Source: Phialocephala subalpina (taxonomy: Eukaryota > Ascomycota > Leotiomycetes > Helotiales > Mollisiaceae). From it: a stretch of 64,000 bases of DNA. Below are positions 1 to 11,702 of this stretch, piece after piece (positions within the stretch are counted from its first letter, which is position 1; each line of letters begins with the position of its first letter). The stretch is taken from positions 835,151 through 899,150 of the forward strand of contig FJOG01000019.1 of NCBI GenBank assembly GCA_900073065.1, written 5' to 3'. Under the pieces are notes generated by a model, which ran no database searches, was not told where the DNA came from, and saw only the letters and a program-made list of their open reading frames with translations. The position numbers were made by a program, and so were the translations under genes.

Positions 1-349
1 TCATCTCAATGTGCTCCAAAACATCAACCTGAAGTCGGCATAAGCTAACACAACAATAGCAGAAGCAGCACCCCCCTCCAAGAAGCGCAAAACTGGCCCA
101 GCTCCAGTAGAGAAAGCTCCTGCCGTCAAAGCTACCGGCAACGGCATCGCGAAACCCCAGGCCAAAGCCCCAGCCGATGACGAAGATGTCGATGAGGAGG
201 AGTTCGATGAAGAAGAGGACTTTGATGAAGAGGCAGAGTCCGGACCTGCCGCGATTGCGAAGAAGGTCAAGGGCGGAAAGGTCCCTCACGACGATTTCAA
301 TGAAGTCGATGAGGTCGTCGCTGCTGACGAGGATGAGGATGACGATTAA
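1..349 (+). CDS. 3' end of an acidic, nuclear-type protein (partial)
   Basis: Only the end of this gene is in the window. A branch-like GCTAAC at about 44-49 and an AG at 58-59 mark a 3' splice site, so the last exon runs from 60 to the TAA at 347-349. The exon encodes about 96 residues: a basic PPSKKRKTGPAP stretch that resembles a monopartite nuclear localisation signal, an Ala/Pro/Lys linker, then long Asp/Glu runs ending EDEDDD. Such acidic tails are common in histone chaperones, nucleolar and chromatin proteins, but no domain is visible here and I do not assign a family. Bases 1-59 read as intron or earlier sequence. Confidence 0.6.
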
Positions 350-1238
350 ACTCGTTGCAGATTCGGACAATGAAGGATGTGCAAGCCGCAACGGATACAC
401 GATAATGGCTGGATAATGGGCTTGAGCTGATTGGGAGGATCACTGGATATACGGTATTGGTTATGGGATGCGCGGGTGCGTGTTGGAGGCGGGGTGGATG
501 AATATCTGCTTTTAGATCTCTTACAACGTGCGATCTATCTCTATCAACCAAAGCATGCTTTTCGCGCATCGGTATTCGAGATTGCGATCTGGTTTGCGAT
601 CTGATTTGCGAAGTCTATTTTCGACGCGACTCTATCTATCCAGTGGTATGACTCAATCGCTCGACGGCTAGTGCCTTGCATCCTTGCGTGCATCACCAGA
701 TCACCACAAGCGCAATCATCCTGCATGATCTGTCCGCTCATCATTCGCCACGTTTGATCTCCATGGATATTGTATCGATTTGATCGTTCGTTTCTATCAC
801 TTCTAGCGCTTCAAGAAAGTAGGCGAGAGACTTTGGCCGCGTCGGAGATTCTGGGAGAACATCACTGTTGTGAACTATTTGCGATGGAACGTCCTTGCTT
901 CACTGTGAGTTTAAGAGGTGGCAGCAATCACGTCCCAGCATTCGGTGCAACTCTAGAGATACTGATGAACCTATTCGCGAAAGAACATCGTTCATTCATT
1001 ACTATGCTTCATTTCTATTCCGCAAAGCTATGAAAACACTCGTCCTACTAGTCTTCAACTGTGCTATCACTGTCGCTCTTTAATCTTCAATCTTCATTCT
1101 TCATTCTTCATTCTTCGTCTTCGACGACAACCACAGCTCCCGATTCAGTCACACGCGTCGGGTTTTGCCGTCTACACCTCAATGTCAGCCCTTTCTACAC
1201 AAATCTATCTCATATTTACACTCACAATTCTCTTTCCC
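350..1238. other. Intergenic, no gene seen
   Basis: Short open frames overlap on both strands, none with family resemblance or splice structure. The first part is presumably 3' UTR of the leftmost gene. A TTCATTC-type microsatellite lies at 1083-1117. Confidence 0.5.
1083..1117. repeat. TTCATTC microsatellite
   Basis: Roughly four tandem copies of a 7-bp pyrimidine-rich unit (ATTCTTC on the plus strand), slightly degenerate at the ends. Confidence 0.75.
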
Positions 1239-3208
1239 TCAACTAATCAAGAACATATGTACTCGCAAGCGCAATTCCCCCAAACATAATCAAAACCTGA
1301 TACCCGTACTTATAATACGGAGCATCATATGTCGGAAACAGAACCACCATCCCACAATGAGCTTTGTCTCATTTCCCCGAATAGAAGTCAGACCTGCGAG
1401 GAAGAAAAGCGCTGAAAACGTAAGTGAAGATGTTCCCTATCGCAACAAGCAATTGCTTCAGTTCAGCATTATGCTGCGTGATTTCATGCCCCCAACTCTA
1501 CCATCACCACATCAGTCACTTCTCTCCATCATCAGCTCTTCTCATATTCGGACTTCAACTTATGATGATAATAGACTGCGCAGTAGCGCCAACATACGAG
1601 AGGAAGAAGGCAAAAAGTAAGCCCCTTCTTGGAATATTCCAGCTCGATAACAAAATGTTGGCCACTACCACGATCAACGAGACTACATTCGCAGTATGTC
1701 CTCCCTTTCCTGTGATATAGGAACGAAGCAACGACCTGAATCGCACCCCCCGTAGTCGGAATGGTGTTCACCAAAACAACGCTATACTTCTCGGCTTTGA
1801 GCCAGAGGCTGAAATATTGGGAGCCGGAGGAAGCGTTTGCTACCATTCTGTTTTGATGCCAGCAAGGTGTGACTACACCAGGAGTTGAGCTACGGACAAG
1901 TATGAGATTATGAAAGCCCATATATGCCACGAAGTATAAATCTTCTTCAACCCCTTCAACGTCAACTTTTTCGGTGCAGCGCGTCCGATCTTCACCATTC
2001 TCACCACGCCACGCTCTCTGCTATACCTCACAGTTAGCTCTATCCACATCGTTTCCCCAAATTCTCTCCTCTTTCTTTTCTTTGGAAATGCTCACCTCTT
2101 CGTTGAGATAGAACGCTCGAGTGTTGTGAGGTAGGTCAGGGATGGCCCAATACCCCCATAACGCAGTCGGGATCGAAATAATAGCGTCGGAGATGAATAT
2201 CCAGGCCAGCCGGTTGGGCCGCCTTGACCGTTTAGCCTGGTATAGAGGGCAACTTGGAGGTACCCACCGAACATTGATGCTAGGGCGGAGGATTGCTCGA
2301 AGAATGCCACGCGTTTGCCTAGCCTACGGAATGAGATGTTGCTAGTTTTCGTGCTAGGAGTGAGGAGTAGAGACTAGATTGAGATGAGAGGTTGAAAAAG
2401 GACGGGAAGACTTACTGCGAGGGCCCGTACTAGGAGCCGAGGAGAGAGGCGTAGCCTGCGAATGAACATGATTCCAGGAGGCCGGTAAAGAAACGGAGAG
2501 CGTAAAGTTATTGATCCCCGTCAGTCTACACAACCCAATGTCCAAAAAAAAAGTATGAAACCCAGCCTAGATATTGTTCGCCCCCGCCATAGCCATAACC
2601 GAAATCGACCACCCAAGCTCACAAGACGGGATCCAGATCGATGGACTAACATACTTTAATTGAGTGAGCTGAGCTGGGACAGCAGCGATTATAATACCGA
2701 TATTTAAGTAGGTGTTTAGCCAGTTTCGTTCGTTTCTGTAGAGCTTGAGCTGTTGAATTTCTTACGTTAGCTGGTCGAGTTGAGGTGGATGGTGAGGGGA
2801 AGGGGGAGGGAAGGAGTACATCTTCTTTCATGCCGCTGACGAAGGCGTTGTCTGAACTTTTTAGTTATGGAAAAATGAGGAGATACGAGGTAGGAGGTGG
2901 GGGAGCTCACTTGTGTTGATTTGATCTTGGTATTTGATGAAGTACCCAAGCATGATATAGGAGCTTGGGGAAGGTCAGCTTCCATGAAATTTGGTGTGAG
3001 TGGAGGATACGACTCACAAAGGGCAAGCATTAATCTTGCTCACGTACTTCCTCTCCTCCTCATCCTCAGTCGACAGATTCCACCACGCCCTCAAACGACC
3101 CTCTAAATTTCGATCTTTCTCCACTGGTATCTGTGATTCCTCTAGTCCCATAGGAGATTCTTGCAAGGAGACATCGACTTAAGCTGTGCCTTTGGTGTCT
3201 TTCGACAT
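1239..3208 (-). pseudogene. Decayed Dal5-type MFS permease (anion:cation symporter family)
   Basis: Minus-strand exons reproduce the Dal5/allantoate-pantothenate permease pattern in order. They include YFIKYQDQINTS and NAFVSGMKED (about 2830-2980), YRNERNWLNTYLNIGIIIA (about 2690-2750), YALRFFTGLLESCSFAGY (about 2440-2500), RVAFFEQSSALASMFGGYLQ (about 2250-2310) and SIPTALWGYWAIPDLPHNTR (about 2130-2190). The C-terminal half follows at about 1340-1970 with VANASSGSQYFSLWLKAEKY. Recognisable splice sites separate the exons. The gene is broken by a TAA ten codons after the ATG (3179-3181), a TAG where the family has the Trp of GSWYGPS (2430-2432) and a one-base loss near 2200. Intact members are 12-TM plasma-membrane importers of small carboxylates, vitamins or allantoate. 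This copy should be non-functional. Confidence 0.75.
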
Positions 3209-4209
3209 CTTTGCTATCTAAAGATCAACTTGAGATATTTGAATGCCTCGTGCAAGAATTGTGCGTTCTCGATGCTACCAAAGGCAATTGATCTTTGAGA
3301 GAACATTAGCTGACCGGAGGTCAAAGCGGGGAAGGGGATGAATTGGGACATTTGAATCGGCGGGAGATCCTTGTGGGAAGATTGATGTGCTTATGGTGGT
3401 ACAGAAACAGGGCCAAAGGGGAGGACAGGAGCGCTGGAGAATGACGCAACATCCCAGAGGATGTGGTCAGTAACGCCAGGTACTCCACACTGTGCTGGGC
3501 TATAGGAATAAATTGACAGGTTCTGTGGAGCAGAAGCATTGCATCTTGAATTCCAATATCTAAACCCCCAACCACACAAGATATGGCGGATCTTCGCTAT
3601 TTTGGTGTTTGGATATCCAAAACTTACCAATGCGACAAAGACTCCATATCACGTCGAAGATGCTGCTTGGTTACCTTGAGCATGGCATTGGCCTATGAAA
3701 ACGAAGAAGTCTAGGGAGGAAGTAGCATAGTGGAGTTTGTGAGGTCAAGCGCTAATATATCAAAATGAGCACGGACAAAAGTGTGCGTATTACATTAGGA
3801 TAATTCGGAGGCATCATTAGTGATGGCTTCCACATCAAAAGAGCTTGGTACCATAGCCATGGACCTGTTTTGGGAACTCCGGCGCCACTTGATTCTGAAT
3901 CGTCTGATGATAGATAGGCAGTTCGCGAGCGGAGCAGAGTGCTAAACATAGGATCAACATGCGCTGTAGCCGACGATCTCAACACAGCGTGTTGGTACTG
4001 TGTGGGGTCTTCTCAATCGCAATGATGCTGAGCTCAAAAGTGGGATTGAGAGTTGTTGGAAATTGCGCATTTGAGCTCTTCGCAGGGTTAACATTCACTT
4101 GATTTTTAAGTCCATAATAAGAAAACATGAGTTGTGAGCAAGTTTGGAAGTACAGTACATGATAAAATAGAAATGAATTCCGAATACTAAGTTGCCAGAT
4201 AGAGATATC
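3209..4209. other. Intergenic, no recognisable gene
   Basis: Minus-strand frames of 70-85 codons between 3321 and 3985 have a coding-like look, but I find no start, splice structure or family motif. They may be relics. Confidence 0.4.
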
Positions 4210-4518
4210 ATGGCGACCAAAACTATAACAGCTACTGCTGCTTCGTTGTCCATTGACGAGAGCAAGGAGAAGTCGCCGAGTGAAGTGACTTTAAAAGGCG
4301 AATCTCAACAAGGAAGCCCATCACCGACAAGGGATGAGTCTAAAGTTTTGAAATCCGAAGAAAGAGCTTGTCCCTTTTTTAACTTTGGTCGCCAGCTTCA
4401 AGGCCCAGGCTCTCCACCCCTCGCTGAAAAACAAGGCATCCGTATCACAAAAATAGATGAACGAAATGAGGCGGCTAAACTTTGGATAGCTTTACCCAGT
4501 AGTCTAATGCCTGGGTGA
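4210..4518 (+). CDS. Possible small hypothetical protein (102 aa)
   Basis: An ATG-initiated frame of 103 codons, beginning MATKTITATAASLSIDESKE and ending in TGA. It is Ser/Glu/Lys-rich and has no signal peptide, membrane segment or recognised domain. An in-frame codon upstream extends the open frame to 4192 without an ATG. It could be a short gene, an exon of a decayed gene, or chance. Only length and composition support it. Confidence 0.25.
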   Translation: MATKTITATAASLSIDESKEKSPSEVTLKGESQQGSPSPTRDESKVLKSEERACPFFNFGRQLQGPGSPPLAEKQGIRITKIDERNEAAKLWIALPSSLMPG

Positions 4519-4609
4519 CTTGTTGAGGCATAGTTGTAGAAAACAAAACATGAAGAAGAAAGATGCATCGACGAGGGGAAAATTTCCCCATACTCCGGAA
4601 ATAGAGCCC

Positions 4610-4861
4610 TCACGTGAAAGATCCCTGATTGTTCCCAAAGAATGCTAGCGCCTTGGCAGCTTCAATGTCCTGCTGCAGCCCAATCTTCCTCGTCTTTTCA
4701 AACATTCCATTAATCAAATATACTTCCCTCGTCCAATCTGCCGCCACGCAAAAGCTATGAATACTGCCATCAATCATGCGGCTGTGTAACCGAGCTCTCG
4801 TATCCAGCCATTCAGCCGGCGCAAGGCTGATGTTTTGCCCTTGGTGGCTTGTCTCAGGTTG
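4610..4861 (-). pseudogene. Orphan coding fragment, unknown family
   Basis: A minus-strand frame is open for 83 codons between a TAG (4862-4864) and a TGA (4610-4612), with no ATG near its start. The residues look strongly protein-like (for example LAPAEWLDTRARLHSRMIDG, then FCVAADWTREVYLINGMF, then DIEAAKALAFFGNN). I do not recognise the family. A 121-codon minus-strand frame just upstream (4919-5284) may belong to the same relic, but I could not join them by convincing splice sites. Read as a terminal exon or gene fragment rather than a full gene. Confidence 0.35.
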
Positions 4862-4864
4862 CTA

Positions 4865-5531
4865 TCTGAGACAATCCGAGGACCCCTTCTTTGGTGCACG
4901 TCCCCGATTCAATGCCACCTAACGCCACGTCCACCATGCGGAACTTGCAGATCCTCTCCAGTCCTCTCTTCTGGAATATTTCCTTCCTTCTTTTCCTATT
5001 TCTCTCTCTATCTCTCTCTTCCGGGTGTTCGGTTTTCTGGCGTTGATTTTGGTGAGGGAAATAAGATTGTGATCTCGCCGGCCGAGCTGTTTCCAGTTAG
5101 TGATTGTGAACAGAAGTGTGACGAGAAACTGGGCTCGGTGGGGTGAGCTCCAGATCTCGAAGCTCACGATTGGGCTGTCTCGGATTAGAAAGGGTCCAAA
5201 GGGAGCCTCCGAGGGATATATCGGATTGTTCGCCCTCGAATTCGATATTTCTGGGAGTTTGTTGTCGGTGCTCTGGACAGACATCGAGGCGGCGTGGGAA
5301 CCGATATTCTGGGAACATATTCCTCAGACGGAGAATTGATTTTCTGCAGCATACTTTTTCGGGTCGTACAATTGTGACATTTTGGGGATTTGACCGAGGG
5401 CATTCTCTGCGAGGCATTTTCTAGTTTGGTCAGGGACATTAGAGAGGATTTGGTGCTATTCCGGTCACAAGGTCAACGGTCGTGGTCAACACAATCATCC
5501 ACCAGGAATTCCTCATTCACAATACTTCATC
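4865..5531. other. Intergenic / putative promoter of the gene at 5532
   Basis: Overlapping short frames on both strands with no supported gene, apart from the doubtful minus-strand frame 4919-5284 noted with the orphan fragment. Confidence 0.4.
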
Positions 5532-7049
5532 ATGGACCACCGATTTTCAGCCCTCTTCTTTCAGCCTCCGCGCACTCTGCCCTCTGCCGACGACTCCGAA
5601 ATCACGATGTCCGGCGCTCTCCCAGATCCTCAAACAACAGGAAAACGCAAATCAACAACGATGAAGCACCTTCTGCGGAAGCTGTTTGGCATACCCAGAC
5701 AAACGACAGATCCTCTAGTCAAGAACCGCGAGCCTACACCCTCAGCGCTCAGTCAACAAGTCTGGAACGAAATTGGAGCTCTCACCAAGACTACCTCGAA
5801 GGCATCGTTGACTACGTTGAAAAAGACACCCACCTCGAAATCCGGCAAGTTATACAAGTCTACAGCGAGTGACTCGGCTGTAGTCGTTTACCCACCAAAT
5901 CCACCTCTCCCATCCTTCCGCGGAAAAGACATATTCCACAGATCATCGACAAGCACCAGCTCTGCCTCCTCCATCTTCACAACCCACAGCAAACGTGCCA
6001 GCAGCGTCGCGACACGAGATTCGAAATTCTCCTCAATATCCTCTCTCCCCTCACTCGCGACGCTCTCTATTCATCCTTCCCTACAACATGCTCGTGTCTC
6101 TCCCGGGCCTTCCGTCCCCATCACCGTTTCCGAACTCGCATTCCTACAATCGTTGATCAGGAAGGTGGCTAGACAGTTGAAGAAGCAGGAATATTTGACG
6201 AATCATTTGGCAGGGAACTTGGTACATCTTTTCAGCAGAAAGGAAGCACAGATTCATAACATGAAGAGGTTGAGGATTCAAGAGAGGGATATGGCAGCTA
6301 GGGAGGTCTGGAGAGTGAGAGAAGGTGTTGGGAGAGGCTTTCTAAGGCGGGGTGTGCTAGTTGGGAGAAGTGAGGGCGTGAGTCTTTCCCCTCATATTAG
6401 TTTCGGGCTCTGAATGTCCGAAGGAGCTGGAATCAAGCCGAGATTATAAGTGTACCACTTACTGACAGATACGCAGGCACTCAACCTTCTCCGAACTGCT
6501 CTGGACAAGGTTGCACGAGCACCATCTACCCCACAAAGCACGACACGAAATTCCTCGCCTTCGTCACCGTCCTCCAGCTCTCAAGTCTCCTCATTGTCCG
6601 CCTCCTGCTCGCCTTCGACAGTTTCCGAGTCCGTCTCAGCTTCTATCTCCGCCTCTAATTCCACCTCCACCTCACCCCGCCCCTCCGTTGCAACCTCTCA
6701 AACCTCAGTTAACGAACATACATTCAACGTGCCTCTCAACAACCTCAACGACACCATCTCGACCCTTCAAGCCGATCTCTCTCTACATTCAATCCTCAAT
6801 TCCGAGCTCAAGAACACGATCTACACTGCTTGCCTTGAATCACGCTGGAATGGTTTACCCGGAGGTGGAATCGCAGGAAACAAGAACGGCAGTGTGAACG
6901 ATAGGATCATGATGCACCGCTTTGTCTCTTTTGTCGAGAGCAGAATTGCATTGCTCGAAGCTTGTGACACGAGGCTGGGACTTCTAGTCGGCAAGATCGA
7001 GGGGTTCGGAAAGCGGGAAGGGATAGAGAGGAGGGGCAGAAGATTGTAA
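5532..7049 (+). CDS. Hypothetical Ser-rich coiled-coil protein (472 aa)
   Basis: Two exons, 5532-6377 and 6477-7049, joined by a 99-bp intron (GTGAGT donor, CTGAC branch region, CAG acceptor) that preserves frame. The protein starts MDHRFSALFFQPP. Residues 1-200 are Ser/Thr/Pro-rich. Residues about 205-265 are Lys/Arg/Glu-rich and helical, probably coiled coil (KVARQLKKQEYLTNHLAG). After the intron come a helical stretch, a dense Ser linker and a second helical region rich in Leu and Asn. There is no signal peptide or membrane helix. I do not recognise a domain. It lies 360 bp upstream of another unrecognised gene on the same strand. No function is proposed. Confidence 0.7.
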
Positions 7050-7409
7050 ATCACGTGTACTACCGCTCCAGGACGATTTAGCCGGAGTAATGATTCACGA
7101 TCGATTGATAGCTTTTGTTAGAAGGCATGGCATCGGAGTTCAGGCGTTTGGTCTAGCCATTCTATTCAGCGTCGTTACGGGAAACTTGTGTATAAAAGCA
7201 AGGGGCGTTGGCATAACATGAATATATATCCGCATTCCTAATCGCAACCCCCCTTCTCCCTTCACTTCGCCACAATTTGCATCTCTTATCAACAACCGAC
7301 CCCGCTGGAGCAAGAATGCGGTCATCCAGCACGTCTACGAATATCGAATGCTCACGCCGAGCCTTATTACTATTGCTCACGATCAAAAAGCCGAAAAGAA
7401 AGAGGAAGA
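7050..7409. other. Intergenic between two tandem hypothetical genes
   Basis: About 360 bp holding the 3' UTR of the upstream gene and the presumed promoter of the next. No other feature seen. Confidence 0.5.
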
Positions 7410-8732
7410 ATGGGTTGCATACATTCTCGCATCGAGTTTCACCGCCAAACCCAAGCACGGAGATTGATCCTAAAGAGTGCGATTTCGAAACCACAACTCA
7501 TCCATAGCCCGACATCAGCATACTCCTTTGAGGACAAGAAACGGCCAACTCCTTGTCCCTCAGTCGGAAAAGCCAGCACCGACTCCAGCACATCCTCCGA
7601 GTCCTCAAATTCTTCGTACCCAACCTCACTAACACTCACCCTCACACCACCCAGTAACTCCTCAACCCCAACAAAAGACGGAAAATCACAATGGAAAGAA
7701 GAATACCTCACCTCCCTCGAAATCTCCCAAATCTCCTCCCAAATCACAAAATTCGTCGGCAGTCTAACAACGTACGGCCAACTCATCGAGAAAACACATC
7801 TCGCGCTCAACTCCGATATCCAGACCATTCTTTCTCTCATCCCTATACATGTTCCTCTTCCGTCTGCTACATCGGCGAGGAGTATCACGACACCTGAAAC
7901 GAGCCCGCCGAGTTCAAGGAAGGATGGGGAGAGGGGGAGGGATAGACTGGGGAATAGGTTAACGGAACTACCGCCGTTGTACGTTATGCCTGGGAGTGGG
8001 ACTGTTTGTTTGTATCCCAGCGAGATTAAACCACCTACTACGCCCGAAAAAGCACCTCCTGTCAACCACTCCGCCCTCGCCCGCTCCCACCTTTTAGCAA
8101 TCCAACAAGCGCTAGCAAAAGCATACGAAACCCAAAGAGAAACCTACGCAACGAAATACTGGCCTTTAATTATCCTATTGCCGAGGAATTGGATCATGTT
8201 CTCGAGGTTGAAGGTTGATGATCAGAGTAGGGATGTGGTGAGGCATTTGAGGAGGGAGAAGGGGCAGAGGAGGGCACAAGATGGGTTGTTGTTGAGTATG
8301 ATTCGGAATTTGAGCGCGCTGGTATCTTCTTCACCTATCCCTCAGAAAAATCCTCCGCTTCCGTATCATAAGCCGGTCGGACAGGAGAGTTTGGAAGAAG
8401 TTGGGAAATTGGTGGGGCAGTATTGGGAGGAGTTGCTTTTCCATCTGAAGGGAGTGGAGGAGGAGAGGAGGAAGAAAAATAGGGAAACTGCGATTAATAG
8501 CGGAATCATAGGGATGGCTGGCGAAAAGGGGGAAGGGGAGGGAAAAGAATGGACTAGTCCTGCTATGAAGTGGAGGGTTTTTGGGTTGGTGTTAGCGGAG
8601 AGGGTCAGGTTGGTGGGAGAGATGAGGGAGGAGATCTTGAAGGGAAGGGTGGGGCTGAGTGGTGTTTTGCTGGGGGTGTTTGAGGATTTTCCATCTGAAG
8701 GGAGTGGAGGAGGAGAGGAGGAAGAAAAATAG
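7410..8732 (+). CDS. Hypothetical protein with N-terminal MGC acylation motif (440 aa)
   Basis: Single long frame starting ATG GGT TGC, giving MGCIHSR. Gly2, Cys3 and Ser6 fit the N-myristoylation consensus followed by a palmitoylatable Cys, as in G-alpha and Src-family kinases, which also supports this start. Residues 40-90 are Ser/Thr-rich, the middle is helical (SQITKFVGSLTTYGQLIEKT), and the C-terminal third is rich in Lys/Glu/Gly. No domain recognised. The 3' end lies in a perfect 250-bp tandem duplication. Because 250 is not a multiple of three, the frame leaves the first copy shifted and stops early in the second (...DFPSEGSGGGEEEEK). A single-copy allele would instead end with a short EPTAMRSIFT tail. 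Membrane anchoring is inferred, not shown. Confidence 0.65.
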   Translation: MGCIHSRIEFHRQTQARRLILKSAISKPQLIHSPTSAYSFEDKKRPTPCPSVGKASTDSSTSSESSNSSYPTSLTLTLTPPSNSSTPTKDGKSQWKEEYLTSLEISQISSQITKFVGSLTTYGQLIEKTHLALNSDIQTILSLIPIHVPLPSATSARSITTPETSPPSSRKDGERGRDRLGNRLTELPPLYVMPGSGTVCLYPSEIKPPTTPEKAPPVNHSALARSHLLAIQQALAKAYETQRETYATKYWPLIILLPRNWIMFSRLKVDDQSRDVVRHLRREKGQRRAQDGLLLSMIRNLSALVSSSPIPQKNPPLPYHKPVGQESLEEVGKLVGQYWEELLFHLKGVEEERRKKNRETAINSGIIGMAGEKGEGEGKEWTSPAMKWRVFGLVLAERVRLVGEMREEILKGRVGLSGVLLGVFEDFPSEGSGGGEEEEK

Positions 8733-8936
8733 GGAAACTGCGATTAATAGCGGAATCATAGGGATGGCTGGCGAAAAGGGGGAAGGGGAGGGAAAAGAAT
8801 GGACTAGTCCTGCTATGAAGTGGAGGGTTTTTGGGTTGGTGTTAGCGGAGAGGGTCAGGTTGGTGGGAGAGATGAGGGAGGAGATCTTGAAGGGAAGGGT
8901 GGGGCTGAGTGGTGTTTTGCTGGGGGTGTTTGAGGA
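8437..8936. repeat. Perfect 250-bp tandem direct duplication
   Basis: Copy 1 is 8437-8686 and copy 2 is 8687-8936. They are base-for-base identical as read, start TTTTCCATCTGAAG and end GTGTTTGAGGA. The first copy is inside the coding sequence of the upstream gene; the second is mostly beyond its present stop. Confidence 0.95.
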
Positions 8937-9185
8937 GCCAACAGCCATGAGAAGCATCTTCACGTGATTGCTTTCTTTCGAGAAAAATCACACCCAACAC
9001 TTGGCAGTCATGCAGGTGGCTCCTCATTTGAATGGATGATGAATATGAACATATAATTGAAACTATATACAAACTTCTTCAGAAGAAAATGACCGTCCAT
9101 ATGTACAACTTCGCCATCCTCCAACCAACTTTATACAAAAGAAGCTTTTCCAAATACAACTTTCTCACGCTCATTTCTTCATCTA
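8937..9185. other. Convergent intergenic between the MGC gene and xylanase
   Basis: Holds the 3' ends of two convergent genes; no separate gene seen. Confidence 0.5.
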
Positions 9186-11285
<2,100 letters not shown>

Positions 11286-11702
11286 TCAAATAGCTCCTGA
11301 GATCTGACCCCAGATAAATCGCGCCCTCGACACGATCGGACGAATCGTCAAGTGTGTTGCGAAGGGAGCAAATCCATTTCCGTAACACCAGTACTCGAAT
11401 CCCCAGTTCTCGATATAGCCGCTCTGGCTGCGCAGGTTGTCGAGTAGGTCTTCTCCATAGTCTGATTCGATCCATGGATTCCAGGCGTGGATTTGCCAAT
11501 TGACGACACTGAAGAGCAGTCAGCACCGTTACTGATGTTACTTGGGACATTGGATTGAGGATCAAATGGCGCGGGAAGAGGCGCTGCGACTGGTACTGGG
11601 GCGGCAACGGGGGGCAAGAGAGGCAGTGATGAGCGGAATTCAGAGGAGAAAGGCGGGGGCAAGAGTGGTGATGGCGAGGAGGACTTTCATGCTGATGTTC
11701 AT
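11286..11702 (-). pseudogene. Possible small secreted protein, broken or mis-spliced
   Basis: A minus-strand ATG at 11702 starts a signal-peptide-like stretch (MNISMKVLLAITTLAPAFLL) that meets a TGA at once. Downstream, another frame encodes a protein-like C-terminal exon (WQIHAWNPWIESDYGEDLLD, later EYWCYGNGFAPFATHLTI) ending in TGA at 11286-11288. It is preceded by a plausible branch and acceptor (GCTGAC...TTCAG). Aromatic-rich, Cys-containing short secreted proteins are typical of fungal effector-like genes. I could not build one intact model, so it is either a gene with an intron in the signal-peptide region or a relic. Family unknown. Confidence 0.35.

Noticed and set aside
4919..5284. 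121-codon minus-strand frame as an independent gene
   Set aside because: The C-terminal half is low-complexity Arg/Glu from a purine-rich tract, and no splice join to the downstream orphan block was convincing.
5532..8732. The two adjacent Ser-rich genes as a recent tandem duplicate pair
   Set aside because: Apart from Ser-rich composition and helical stretches, I could not align them; the similarity is compositional.
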